From the NCBI GenBank assembly GCA_001464355.1, contig LNEU01000022.1:1-64000 (forward strand): DNA of 64,000 nt, in the 5' to 3' direction. Made by a program: the position numbers and the translations under genes. The notes beneath the pieces are model-generated. The model saw only the letters and a list, made by a program, of their open reading frames with translations. It was not told where the DNA came from and ran no database searches. The stretch is from Burkholderiales bacterium Ga0077544 (lineage in GTDB: Bacteria; Pseudomonadota; Gammaproteobacteria; Burkholderiales; Burkholderiaceae_D). This document shows, in pieces, positions 28,826-36,695 of the stretch (its first letter is position 1; every line of letters begins with the position of its first letter).

Positions 28826-28909
28826 TTACTTCCGGGGTGGATTGTTATCGCGTCCGCCACCAGATTTTTGATCTTCCTGCTTGCTTGGCCAATTTGGTTG
28901 ATTATTCAT
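28826..28909 (-). CDS. 27-residue peptide ending in GGGRDNNPPRK
   Basis: A very small gene with an excellent ribosome site (GGAG, seven bases before the ATG at 28909). The product begins MNNQPNWPSK and ends GGGRDNNPPRK. I recall very similar tiny Trp-Pro-Ser-Lys/Gly-Gly-Arg-Asn-Pro-Pro peptides annotated as hypotheticals in other Burkholderiales; if so, it is conserved beyond chance. It has no signal peptide or membrane segment, is rich in Asn/Pro/Gly and likely disordered. It is transcribed away from the ankyrin-protein gene. Function unknown. Confidence 0.6.
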   Translation of the reverse strand: MNNQPNWPSKQEDQKSGGGRDNNPPRK

Positions 28910-29170
28910 TTTGCTTCTCCATAATTCCTCAAAGGTATCTTGCCTGGTGTTGAGGTGACGCCGGACAAGACCGGTTGGATTTTCCATCCGATGAGAGCGA
29001 GTGTGATGTTGCAACGAACATCCCACAACGAAAAATCCCATACACCCCTCCTTGTTGTAGCCAGAAGTCGAAAATCAACTGCAGGTCAAAAGGGGTGTAC
29101 GGGATTTTTCATCGCACGGGATTTTAAGGTCGTGCATTATTCATGTTTTCAATCACAACGCATCTCCCCC

Positions 29171-31879
29171 ATGGCTCTCGTACCCTCTTTTGAATCAGTA
29201 CTTCTTGAAGTACACCAAGGTCTTGGCCTTAAACGCGATGCCCGCAAGAAGAAATTCCTTGAGGAAAAAATGCAACTCACCAACCATCAAGAAATGGTGG
29301 AAGAAGCATTAGAAGCAATTTTTAATGCGCTGGAAATGGATGCACACGCTCGTAAAGATGCCTGGGCAGGAATTATCGAATGGCTGAGCTTTCACAAAGC
29401 ACTGGAATTAAATATATGGACCGGCAATGCCAGCAAGCAGCAAGTGTTATGGCACTTACTGGCCTATTCCTACGTTCCGGGACTGGCTCGTCGCCTGGCG
29501 TTCTGGAGTCTGGCGGGTACCCAGCACGGCCAGCCTTTTGATGCCGGCATGCCCGGCGGCGAGTTCTGGTTTTTGCCTGCTTGGGACGAGAAGAATGGGA
29601 AGCTCACATTACCAATGGCTCAGGTCATGAACTGGCTGCTTGATTTATTGAACACGGATTCTTTCAATATCGGACTCGTGCCAAAAAATTTAGGTGCAGA
29701 GGACCATGACACAGTTGTGCGCACCTTGTATAACTGGCGCAAGGGCGGCACACCTCAAAGCGCCGAGAAATTCGAACAGCATTTTCCTGATGATGCAGCT
29801 TTGAATTTTTCTGGAGCCTTCCAGTTGAATGAAAATTCCTCCATTGAAGAGCAGCTTCAATCCGCCCTGGATTTTGTCAGGCGAAAAGGACTGGATGCCA
29901 CGGCACTAGCCGATCAAATTCCGATGACGGTGGAACGTCTGGACCGTATTTTCAATCAGCAAGGTGAGCATGAGGAAGAACAAGAGTTCATTCGCTTAAT
30001 TGCATTGCGTTACGCCCAACCTTCCATGCGCACCATCCGCCAACGTTTGCGGATAGCACGCATGACGCAGGATGGATACCAGCGCCTGCTGAAAAACCTG
30101 TGCGGGGATGATGTTGAGACCACCTGCGCCGATCCCGCCCAGAACAAGCTATTGCAACTTCTGGCTCTGTTTCAAACCATCTACAACACTACGATTCAGG
30201 CTTCTCAAAACGCCGACAGCTTCGAAGAGCAAGATGCCTGGTTCGAGGCTCGGTTTCCACCTTGGGATCAGATGGATTTACTGCTTTCCATCATGCCGTC
30301 GCAAAAAGAAACAGCCTGTTTGGAATTGGCTAAACAGCTAACCCGGAAATTCATGCCCCTGGAACACAACAGCCCTTTAGAAAATCTGGTTTCATTTGAT
30401 ATGGAAACGGCTGAATCGATCATCAAACATCGGCTTCTTTTTCTTCAAAAAGCAAACGAGGAAGACTTGCACCTTCAAGATCTGATTGAGCGGGCTAGAA
30501 GAGGTGCTGCACCTGGCCGAGCACTGAGGTCAGAGACAAGTTATTGGGTAATCACTCAATTTGTGCCACGCAAGGACTTGCCAGCAAAGATCCTAGACAT
30601 CGCACGTCAGCGCATGCGTGAACTGGCGATTACGCCGGGGCAAACTGTGCAGGCCATCATGGCGGATATCGAGTTTCTTTTAAATGGTGAACCCAAGCAA
30701 CGTCCGCAAGACATAAAACTGCGTGTCGATTCATTGATGGCAGAGGCAGAAAGCAACGTGGGTTACGAACAATGGAAAGCACCATTACTAAGTTTTCGGG
30801 CCAAGCATAATTTAATGCAAAACAATTTCGAGCAAGCTAATAGGGATTATAAGTCCGCGTTGAATGCCTGCTCAGAACGAAACTTCGGTGGACTGCAAGG
30901 TAGAATTGCAAGGGATGGGTTTGCCACAGAAATCGCCTTCAGCGGAAGTAATCCGAATAATCAAGAACACTATTACCGCAACATGCTTCGCTACGGCATG
31001 TTTAGCGAAAGCGTGCCCTCATTCGAGGATGCAGCTGTATGGTGCGAGGATTTTTTCTGGAGCGAGCTTTATCATCCCTATCGCGATTTTGAGAAAAAAC
31101 AGGCACGGGCGGCACAGGATTTTGAGGTGGGAATTAAAGAAACGTTCAGTCTGATTCGCAACGAGAATTGGGAAGGCTTGCAGCATTGGCTGGAAAGTCA
31201 TGCCAAGGCATTCAGGAATATGCAATTCAAAGATGTCAGAGGCGACAGTATTTTGCTGCGCTGGCTTAAGATGAATCATCACCAAAAAAACATGCTGCCT
31301 ACGCTCAACCCAGCGATGCCACTGGAAATGCTTGTCGGGTTTCACAAGTTTGAAAAGCATATTGCTAACCAGCAGCACGCTATTGAACTGCTGATCGCCG
31401 CCTGGCCTGAGCAAGGCAAAATTTCTGATTTCAAAGGACAAACACCCTTAATGCTGGTAGCCGACAAGGGTGATGAAAAACTCACCCGTCTGCTGGCACC
31501 AATCTCGGACGTGGATGTTCAGGACCATATTGGACGAACAGTCCTTCACTCCGCCGTGTCCGGACGCTCACCACATTGTGTTGCCATCATATTGGCACTC
31601 AATCCAGATGTATGCCTGGCAACAAAAGATGAAAAAAATACTGCGTTGCATACAGCAGTCCGTTTCGGACAACCGGATTGTGTTCGTCTGATCCTTGAAG
31701 AGTTCCCCGGTCTTAGCCTACAACCCAATACCTATGGACAAACACCCTTGCACATGGCACAAGACCTGAGTATGCATTTGGAAAGCTGGAAGGAATTCAT
31801 TCTTCAGGAAAATCGCCAAACCGGATCGAAAGCGGATTTCGAGGCCATCATCACACTTTTGGAGTTTGAAGCGCCTTGA
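29171..31879 (+). CDS. Large protein with C-terminal ankyrin repeats, unrecognised
   Basis: A 902-residue soluble protein with no signal peptide or clear membrane segment. The C-terminus (from about 750) has about four ankyrin-type repeats, with GQTPLMLVADKG, GRTVLHSAV, NTALHTAVRFGQPDCVRLIL and GQTPLHMA. The first 750 residues match no family I know; they are mostly helical with two HTH-like stretches (TVVRTLYNWRKGGTPQSAEK near 180, LADQIPMTVERLDRIFNQ near 250). I chose MALVPSFESV at 29171; a longer frame from 28940 is rich in His/Ser/Arg and looks non-coding. It sits in the accessory cassette between tsaD and plsY. A role in phage defence or as an effector is possible but unsupported. Confidence 0.75.
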   Translation: MALVPSFESVLLEVHQGLGLKRDARKKKFLEEKMQLTNHQEMVEEALEAIFNALEMDAHARKDAWAGIIEWLSFHKALELNIWTGNASKQQVLWHLLAYSYVPGLARRLAFWSLAGTQHGQPFDAGMPGGEFWFLPAWDEKNGKLTLPMAQVMNWLLDLLNTDSFNIGLVPKNLGAEDHDTVVRTLYNWRKGGTPQSAEKFEQHFPDDAALNFSGAFQLNENSSIEEQLQSALDFVRRKGLDATALADQIPMTVERLDRIFNQQGEHEEEQEFIRLIALRYAQPSMRTIRQRLRIARMTQDGYQRLLKNLCGDDVETTCADPAQNKLLQLLALFQTIYNTTIQASQNADSFEEQDAWFEARFPPWDQMDLLLSIMPSQKETACLELAKQLTRKFMPLEHNSPLENLVSFDMETAESIIKHRLLFLQKANEEDLHLQDLIERARRGAAPGRALRSETSYWVITQFVPRKDLPAKILDIARQRMRELAITPGQTVQAIMADIEFLLNGEPKQRPQDIKLRVDSLMAEAESNVGYEQWKAPLLSFRAKHNLMQNNFEQANRDYKSALNACSERNFGGLQGRIARDGFATEIAFSGSNPNNQEHYYRNMLRYGMFSESVPSFEDAAVWCEDFFWSELYHPYRDFEKKQARAAQDFEVGIKETFSLIRNENWEGLQHWLESHAKAFRNMQFKDVRGDSILLRWLKMNHHQKNMLPTLNPAMPLEMLVGFHKFEKHIANQQHAIELLIAAWPEQGKISDFKGQTPLMLVADKGDEKLTRLLAPISDVDVQDHIGRTVLHSAVSGRSPHCVAIILALNPDVCLATKDEKNTALHTAVRFGQPDCVRLILEEFPGLSLQPNTYGQTPLHMAQDLSMHLESWKEFILQENRQTGSKADFEAIITLLEFEAP

Positions 31880-31959
31880 GTTTATTTAGGGAAGTTAACC
31901 ACCTTATCTGTAACTTCGTTATAACGATACATAGGTGGCAAGAACAAGGAAATACTCCC

Positions 31960-32565
31960 CTATTTTTTTTTACTGCCGAGTCGGCCTTCTTTCCCCGCCA
32001 GCAAATTGCCGATGTTCTTCGCATGTCTGTACACCAGCAACACACTCATCGCCAATACCGCCAGCAAAATCACGTCGGTCCCAAACAGCAAGGCGTAATA
32101 GAAGGGCGCAAAAATACTGGCGATCAATGCAGCCAGCGAAGAATAACGGAAGGCGTAGGCAATCACCAGCCACGTAACCAGAGTTGCCAACCCTAGCCAG
32201 CCGTTCAAGGCGAACAATACGCCCAATGCCGTCGCCACGCCCTTGCCCCCAACGAAACGAAAAAATATAGGCCACAAGTGGCCGAGGAATACGGCGATCG
32301 CGACCAGCGCAACACCACTTTCCTGCACGCCATATTCAGGGCCGAAATGCTTGGCCAGCCACACCGCGACAAAACCTTTGGCGCAGTCGCCTAGCAAGGT
32401 CAATATCGCTGCTTTTTTGTTGCCGCTGCGCAGCACGTTGGTCGCGCCCGGATTCTTGGAGCCGTAGCTGCGCGGATCGGCCAGACGAAAGCATTTGCTG
32501 ACGACTACCGCAAATGAGATCGAACCGATCAGATACGCACCGATTGCGAAAAGAACTGTATTCAT
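31960..32565 (-). CDS. plsY: Acyl-phosphate:glycerol-3-phosphate acyltransferase PlsY
   Basis: Inner-membrane enzyme that acylates glycerol-3-phosphate from acyl-phosphate, the first step of phospholipid synthesis. The 201 residues hold about five to six membrane segments. Three family motifs are visible: [40 protein letters not shown], and a third near residue 150-175. It starts [20 protein letters not shown]. Divergent from no near neighbour; the accessory ankyrin gene converges on it. Confidence 0.95.
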   Translation of the reverse strand: MNTVLFAIGAYLIGSISFAVVVSKCFRLADPRSYGSKNPGATNVLRSGNKKAAILTLLGDCAKGFVAVWLAKHFGPEYGVQESGVALVAIAVFLGHLWPIFFRFVGGKGVATALGVLFALNGWLGLATLVTWLVIAYAFRYSSLAALIASIFAPFYYALLFGTDVILLAVLAMSVLLVYRHAKNIGNLLAGKEGRLGSKKK

Positions 32566-32666
32566 ATCAACCCTTAGTTACTTTTTTATCAGAATTTTTA
32601 TTCTGTTTTAGCCGCGCACTTTGCAGTTTTATCCTTACTTGCAAAACGTCGCTCTCAACTTGCTAT

Positions 32667-33158
32667 TTATTCTTCCAGCGCACATTGCACTGCCGTTGCC
32701 GACAACACTTGCGTCAACACTTGCGGCGCTATGCCGATCAGGTAGCCGCGCCGGCCGCCGTTAATATATATTTTTGCCAGATCAAGAATACTCTGCTCTA
32801 CATACACTGGCATAGTCTTGCGTGTACCGAAAGGTGACGTACCACCTATCAAAAATCCGGAATGCCGATTCGCCACTTCCGGCTTGCACGGCTCCACCGA
32901 CTTGCAGCCTATCTGACGTGCCAGATTCTTGGTCGAGACCTTGCAGTCGCCGTGCATCAATACCAGTAGTGGCTTGGCAGCTTCGTCCTGCATTACCAGC
33001 GTCTTGACGACTGCGTGTTCATCAACCCCCAACTTGCGCGCCGAAACCGTGGTGCCGCCATGCTCTTCGTAATCGTAGGGGTGCTCGGAAAAAGCAATGT
33101 CCTTACGGCGCAAAAACTGGGTCGCGGGCGTTTCGGAAATATGCTCTTTTTTTGCCAT
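32667..33158 (-). CDS. ybaK: Cys-tRNA(Pro) deacylase YbaK-like
   Basis: A 163-residue trans-editing protein of the YbaK/ProX superfamily that hydrolyses Cys-tRNA(Pro) made in error by ProRS. The sequence has HGGTTVSARKLGVDEHAVVK, the conserved Lys in TKNLARQIGCKSVEPCKPE, and GYLIGGTSPFGTRKTMPVYV-type motifs (here GFLIGGTSPFGTRK), then GGRRGYLIGIAPQVL. I used the ATG at 33158 (MAKKEH), which has a GAG box; an in-frame ATG at 33173 is possible. It is divergent from the EEP-family gene. Confidence 0.92.
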   Translation of the reverse strand: MAKKEHISETPATQFLRRKDIAFSEHPYDYEEHGGTTVSARKLGVDEHAVVKTLVMQDEAAKPLLVLMHGDCKVSTKNLARQIGCKSVEPCKPEVANRHSGFLIGGTSPFGTRKTMPVYVEQSILDLAKIYINGGRRGYLIGIAPQVLTQVLSATAVQCALEE

Positions 33159-33193
33159 GCGTGTTACGCTCATCTTAAAATTTGGAGCACATT

Positions 33194-34204
33194 ATGCAAC
33201 AGGAACTCCGCTTTGCGACCTTCAATGTCTGCAATCTGGCATTGCCGGGCGTAAAATATTATGAAGACCAGATTCCGTATTCTGCAGAAGAATATCAAGC
33301 AAAAATCAGCTGGATCGCACAACAACTGGACAAGCTCGATGCCGACGTCATCGGTCTGCAGGAAATTTTCTCACAAGCGGCCTTAAAGGATGTGCTGGCA
33401 AAAACGCAGAGATATCGCGATGCACACCATATCGGCTTCGATCCCGATCCGCAAGCCGATCATTTAACACCCAGCGTTGCTTTGATCTCTCGCCTGCCCG
33501 TCGCGGATGGTGCCGCAACGTTCAAGCACTTACCCAACAATCTTGCAGTCACCTTGCCTGGCGTCACGCATCCCGTCAGCCATTTCACGCGACCGATACT
33601 TCACGCAAAAATCGAAGTGTCGTCAGAATTATTCATCCATGTTTTTGTATGTCATCTGAAATCCAAACTACCGGATTACCGCAACGACAACCATGATGAC
33701 CAGCCCGATCAAGCGGGGATTGCAATGTTGCGTTCGCTGATACGGCGCGGCACCGATGCACTGGGCTTGCGCACTTTACTGTCCAACTTGAACAAGGAAA
33801 AGCGCGCGCCGATTATTGTCATGGGTGATTTCAACGACACTGCAGCTGCGATTCCAACGCAGATGGTAATGGGCCTGGGAAAATATCCTATCAATGGTGT
33901 CGATGATCGCTTGTTTGAAAGCTATCGCATACAGTCGCGCCGCGATGCCTTGCGTGATGTCGGTTATACGCATATACACGATGGCAGTTATGAAACCATC
34001 GATCACATTCTGGTATCGGAAGAATTCAATCCTGCATCGCGCGCAGCGATAGGTGAAGTCGTGGAAGTGATGTATTTGAATGATCATATGACATTCAAAC
34101 AAACACACACTTCAGATCATGGTCTGGTATTGGTGCGCATCCTGCTGCATGGGAAATCGCTAGCTGCCGCTACGCCATCAGACATCAATGGCACCTTGAT
34201 CTGA
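33194..34204 (+). CDS. Endonuclease/exonuclease/phosphatase (EEP) family protein
   Basis: A 336-residue protein with the EEP catalytic set: FATFNVCNLALPG at the N-terminus (Asn), DADVIGLQEIF (metal-binding Glu), IIVMGDFNDT (Asp/Asn), and TSDHGLVLVRI at the end (catalytic His). This superfamily contains ExoIII-like nucleases, sphingomyelinases and phosphoinositide phosphatases, so the substrate is not determined. No signal peptide is seen, suggesting a cytoplasmic enzyme. The ATG at 33194 follows a GGAG box; a TTG twelve bases upstream is in frame but less likely. It converges on the small acidic-tail gene. Confidence 0.85.
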   Translation: MQQELRFATFNVCNLALPGVKYYEDQIPYSAEEYQAKISWIAQQLDKLDADVIGLQEIFSQAALKDVLAKTQRYRDAHHIGFDPDPQADHLTPSVALISRLPVADGAATFKHLPNNLAVTLPGVTHPVSHFTRPILHAKIEVSSELFIHVFVCHLKSKLPDYRNDNHDDQPDQAGIAMLRSLIRRGTDALGLRTLLSNLNKEKRAPIIVMGDFNDTAAAIPTQMVMGLGKYPINGVDDRLFESYRIQSRRDALRDVGYTHIHDGSYETIDHILVSEEFNPASRAAIGEVVEVMYLNDHMTFKQTHTSDHGLVLVRILLHGKSLAAATPSDINGTLI

Positions 34205-34241
34205 TCCATCAGGCCACTCATGCAATAACTCGAAATAGAAA

Positions 34242-34427
34242 CTAGTTGCTGGCAGGACCCGTAGCATCCGTATCGGTGTCAGATTCATCCGTATCTGCAT
34301 CGGAAGCTTCTGTACCATCGTCAGCCGCATTGCCTTTTTCAGCCTTGCGCTTCAGCTTCTCTTCCTTTTTTCTTTTCTTTTCCAGCTCTTTTTGACGCTT
34401 CTCGTACTGAAAATTAGGTTTGGCCAA
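34242..34427 (-). CDS. Small conserved Lys-rich protein with acidic tail, TTG start
   Basis: A 61-residue protein read from a TTG at 34427 as (M)AKPNFQYEKRQKELEKKRKK, followed by a Lys/Glu helix and a tail rich in Asp/Thr/Ser/Glu. Small proteins beginning AKPNFQYEKRQ are common in Burkholderiales genomes as I remember them, which supports this start over the upstream ATG at 34604; the upstream 59 residues look non-coding. The block AAGAG lies seven bases before the TTG. The highly charged pattern suggests nucleic-acid or protein contact, but the function is unknown. Confidence 0.7.
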   Translation of the reverse strand: MAKPNFQYEKRQKELEKKRKKEEKLKRKAEKGNAADDGTEASDADTDESDTDTDATGPASN

Positions 34428-34669
34428 GTGAGTGCTCTTTAAGTAGGTGTTCTGTTGAAGGGGCAGATGGCCAAGTTCAGGCTTCGACAAGGCGGCATCA
34501 ATGGGACGAATGCTAGCATGCCGCCATCCTTCGCGGCTGAAAACTGACAACATAAGGGTTACCCTCACGCCCAGCAAAATTGAAAAATATACGCCAAAAT
34601 GCAATAACTTCGCGCAATTTTATTTCTTCACCTAAAAAATCTTTATTGAAAAACAAGCACCCGCCGCAT

Positions 34670-35656
34670 TTAGCCGCGCGGATGATGCATTTGATGCAAG
34701 CGCTTCAAACGCTCTCGCGCCACATGAGTATATATTTGTGTCGTCGAAATATCGGAGTGCCCCAGCAGCAGTTGCACAACGCGCAAATCAGCGCCGTGAT
34801 TGAGCAAATGCGTCGCAAAGGCGTGACGCAAGGTATGCGGTGACAATGGCGCATTGATTTCGGCAGTCGATGCATGCTTCTTGATAAGCGTCCAGAACAT
34901 CTGTCGCGTCATCGGCCCGCCTCTCGCCGTCACAAACAAGGCGTCGTCAATTTGCCCATCCAATATGGCAGGACGGGCTTCTTTCAGATACCGCTCTATC
35001 CAGGCACGCGCCTCTTCACCAAATGGTATCAGGCGTGTCTTTCCACCTTTGCCTGTAACTCGTAATACCCCCTCATTCATGCCGACTTCCAGCGATTTCA
35101 GCAACACCAGCTCAGTCACGCGCAAGCCACTGGCATACATCAGCTCCAGCATCGTTCTGTCACGCAAACCCAGCGACGTTGTCACATCAGGCGCCGCCAG
35201 TAAAGCCTCTACCTGCGCCTCCGACAAAGTCTTGGGCATGCGTGGCGGCTGCTTGGCAGAGCGCAATTTGAGGCAGGGATCGTCACTGATGAGGTTTTGT
35301 CTTAGCGCTAATTGATAAAACCGTTTGAATACGGCCAATCGTCGATTCGACGATGTTGCCTTGGTCGTTTCATGTTTGGCAAAGAAATAGGCATTCAGAT
35401 CGTCGGCATGTGCCGCCAGCAAAGTCTTGCTGCGCTCGGCTTGCAGCCAGACGGCAAACAAGCGCAAATCACGTCGATACGCCTCCAGGGAATTTTTTGC
35501 TAGACCATCTTCCAGCCACAGGGTGTCGCAGAACTCATCAATCTGGGCCTGGCTTGGCAAGGACTCTGAAGTAGGGCCCGTGGGCTGCGCGCGACTCGCC
35601 GCATTTGCCTGCCTCTTCCTTGGCTTTTTCATCGCCCTGTCCGTGACGACACTCAT
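34670..35656 (-). CDS. xerD: Site-specific tyrosine recombinase XerD
   Basis: Resolves chromosome dimers at dif with XerC. The 328-residue protein has the N-terminal core-binding SAM-like domain (IDEFCDTLWLEDGLAKNSLE) and the catalytic domain: GLRVTELVLLK (Arg), LSPHTLRHAFATHLLNHGAD (His-x-x-Arg), and LLLGHSDISTTQIYTHVA with His and the nucleophile Tyr. The N-terminal 30 residues are an extra basic stretch. It is a chromosomal housekeeping XerD, not an element integrase: no att repeats or cargo lie next to it. Its ATG overlaps the ogt stop codon, so the two are coupled. Confidence 0.95.
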   Translation of the reverse strand: MSVVTDRAMKKPRKRQANAASRAQPTGPTSESLPSQAQIDEFCDTLWLEDGLAKNSLEAYRRDLRLFAVWLQAERSKTLLAAHADDLNAYFFAKHETTKATSSNRRLAVFKRFYQLALRQNLISDDPCLKLRSAKQPPRMPKTLSEAQVEALLAAPDVTTSLGLRDRTMLELMYASGLRVTELVLLKSLEVGMNEGVLRVTGKGGKTRLIPFGEEARAWIERYLKEARPAILDGQIDDALFVTARGGPMTRQMFWTLIKKHASTAEINAPLSPHTLRHAFATHLLNHGADLRVVQLLLGHSDISTTQIYTHVARERLKRLHQMHHPRG

Positions 35657-36153
35657 CAGTAGCCCACAACCTTTTCATGCGCGAGTAACCAGCGTTTTAC
35701 GCCAACATGAAACCCTGTTTCGTCATCATGATGGGAGAATCCGCCCAGCCCGCTTGCTGCGGTTACACGATGACAGGGAATCACCAATGGAAACCAGTTA
35801 GCGCCACAGGCCTGCCCGACTGCACGCGGCGCAGATTGTACGCGCCTGGCAATATCGCCATAAGTGAGTACCTTGCCGCGTGGGATTTCGGAAATGGCAG
35901 CCCAGACTTTTTGCTGAAATGGTGTACCCAAGGGCATCAATGGCAGGTTGAATTGAAAATCGGAGTCGCTTAAATATTGCTCTACCTGCCTCGCCGCATC
36001 ATCGGCGATGGCGTTGGCCGCATTTTTCTGGTGAAAGCTGGCTGGCAGATAAACCAATTCACGCACAAAGCGATCTTCTGTGCGTATGCCAACCGCACCA
36101 AATGATGTTTCGACAATCGCCGAAAACAGGGAGGACGTAGAAGTCTGTTTCAT
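35656..36153 (-). CDS. ogt: Methylated-DNA-[protein]-cysteine S-methyltransferase
   Basis: Suicide DNA-repair protein removing methyl groups from O6-methylguanine. The 165-residue sequence has PLGTPFQQKVWAAISEIPRG, YGDIARRV, and the active-site segment NWFPLVIPCHRVTAASGLGG with the acceptor Cys in PCHR. The size fits Ogt rather than Ada. I chose MKQTSTSSLF at 36153; a longer GTG-start frame passes through a strong terminator hairpin and looks non-coding. It is followed by xerD with a stop/start overlap, and may be preceded by an attenuated leader (36201-36392). Confidence 0.9.
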   Translation of the reverse strand: MKQTSTSSLFSAIVETSFGAVGIRTEDRFVRELVYLPASFHQKNAANAIADDAARQVEQYLSDSDFQFNLPLMPLGTPFQQKVWAAISEIPRGKVLTYGDIARRVQSAPRAVGQACGANWFPLVIPCHRVTAASGLGGFSHHDDETGFHVGVKRWLLAHEKVVGY

Positions 36154-36195
36154 TGCATACAGCCCAAAAACATGTGCATAACACAGAGCATAAAA

Positions 36196-36392
36196 CAAAA
36201 AAGGCGCATCTCGCGATGCGCCTTCAAATACATCTCTGCACCCCAAGCCGCGTATAGCTACGCTATCGCCGCTCTTATTGATACAGGTCTCCACTACTAG
36301 TCCGACATCGATGCCGTGTATATGTATGCTCCCCCTAAACCATTCTGTCGCACGTGTAAATACGCACTAATACGGATCAAGGTAGCTAAGCC
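36196..36392 (-). ncRNA. Candidate ~190-nt RNA (small RNA or attenuated ogt leader), class unknown
   Basis: A near-ideal sigma-70 promoter on the minus strand (TTGATT, 17-base spacer, TATAAT at 36404-36399) points into a region without a convincing gene. It ends at a strong terminator, AAGGCGCATC/GATGCGCCTT (36201-36224), followed by six T, so a transcript of about 190 nt is predicted. It contains small internal stems such as GCGTA-GCTA-TACGC. The terminator is 48 bases before the ogt ATG, so an attenuated leader is an alternative. I compared it mentally with 6S RNA and found no end-to-end pairing. Confidence 0.5.
36201..36224 (-). terminator. Intrinsic terminator upstream of ogt
   Basis: AAGGCGCATC and GATGCGCCTT form a perfect 10-bp stem with a 4-base loop, followed on the minus strand by TTTTTTG. 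It ends the candidate RNA unit starting near 36392. Confidence 0.85.
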
Positions 36393-36398
36393 GGACTG

Positions 36399-36427
36399 AT
36401 TATAAAAATCAATCCGTCGAAAATCAA
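36399..36427 (-). promoter_or_regulatory. Sigma-70 promoter of the candidate RNA unit
   Basis: Minus strand: -35 TTGATT (36427-36422), exactly 17 bases, then -10 TATAAT (36404-36399). Confidence 0.75.
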
Positions 36428-36548
36428 GCAATTATCTTTGTGCAAGCATTCACGCAACAAATGGCAAAAGAAGCATTGTCGGCGCCCCGAATTTGCGGTA
36501 CCGGCATGCGGCGGCGAGCATTTAGCTGTGCGTTACAGAAAATAAAAA

Positions 36549-36570
36549 AGGCGTGTCTTTCGACACGCCT
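36549..36570 (-). terminator. Terminator of the tctCBA operon
   Basis: AGGCGTGTC/GACACGCCT, a 9-bp stem with a TTTC-type loop, followed by six T on the minus strand, about 125 bases after tctA. Confidence 0.85.
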
Positions 36571-36695
36571 GGAATTTTTCTTTTGTGTTTCCGGCCATTT
36601 GATAACTTACCTCTCAATAGCTTCTGTGAAACACAGGTCTCCTCGGCCCACTGGAACTATCGCCAACCCTGACTGAAAAGCGACGTACCAAGCCT

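Noticed and set aside
28940-29170. 77-residue N-terminal extension of the ankyrin protein
   Set aside because: Ser/Arg/His-rich, overlaps the divergent small-peptide gene's promoter and ribosome region, and no homology is recognised.
34670-35656. Phage or island integrase
   Set aside because: Sequence and context are those of chromosomal XerD; no att repeats or cargo adjoin it.
36196-36392. 6S RNA
   Set aside because: Length fits but 5' and 3' ends do not pair into the long hairpin with a central bubble, and the usual neighbour (a 5-formyltetrahydrofolate cyclo-ligase gene) is absent.
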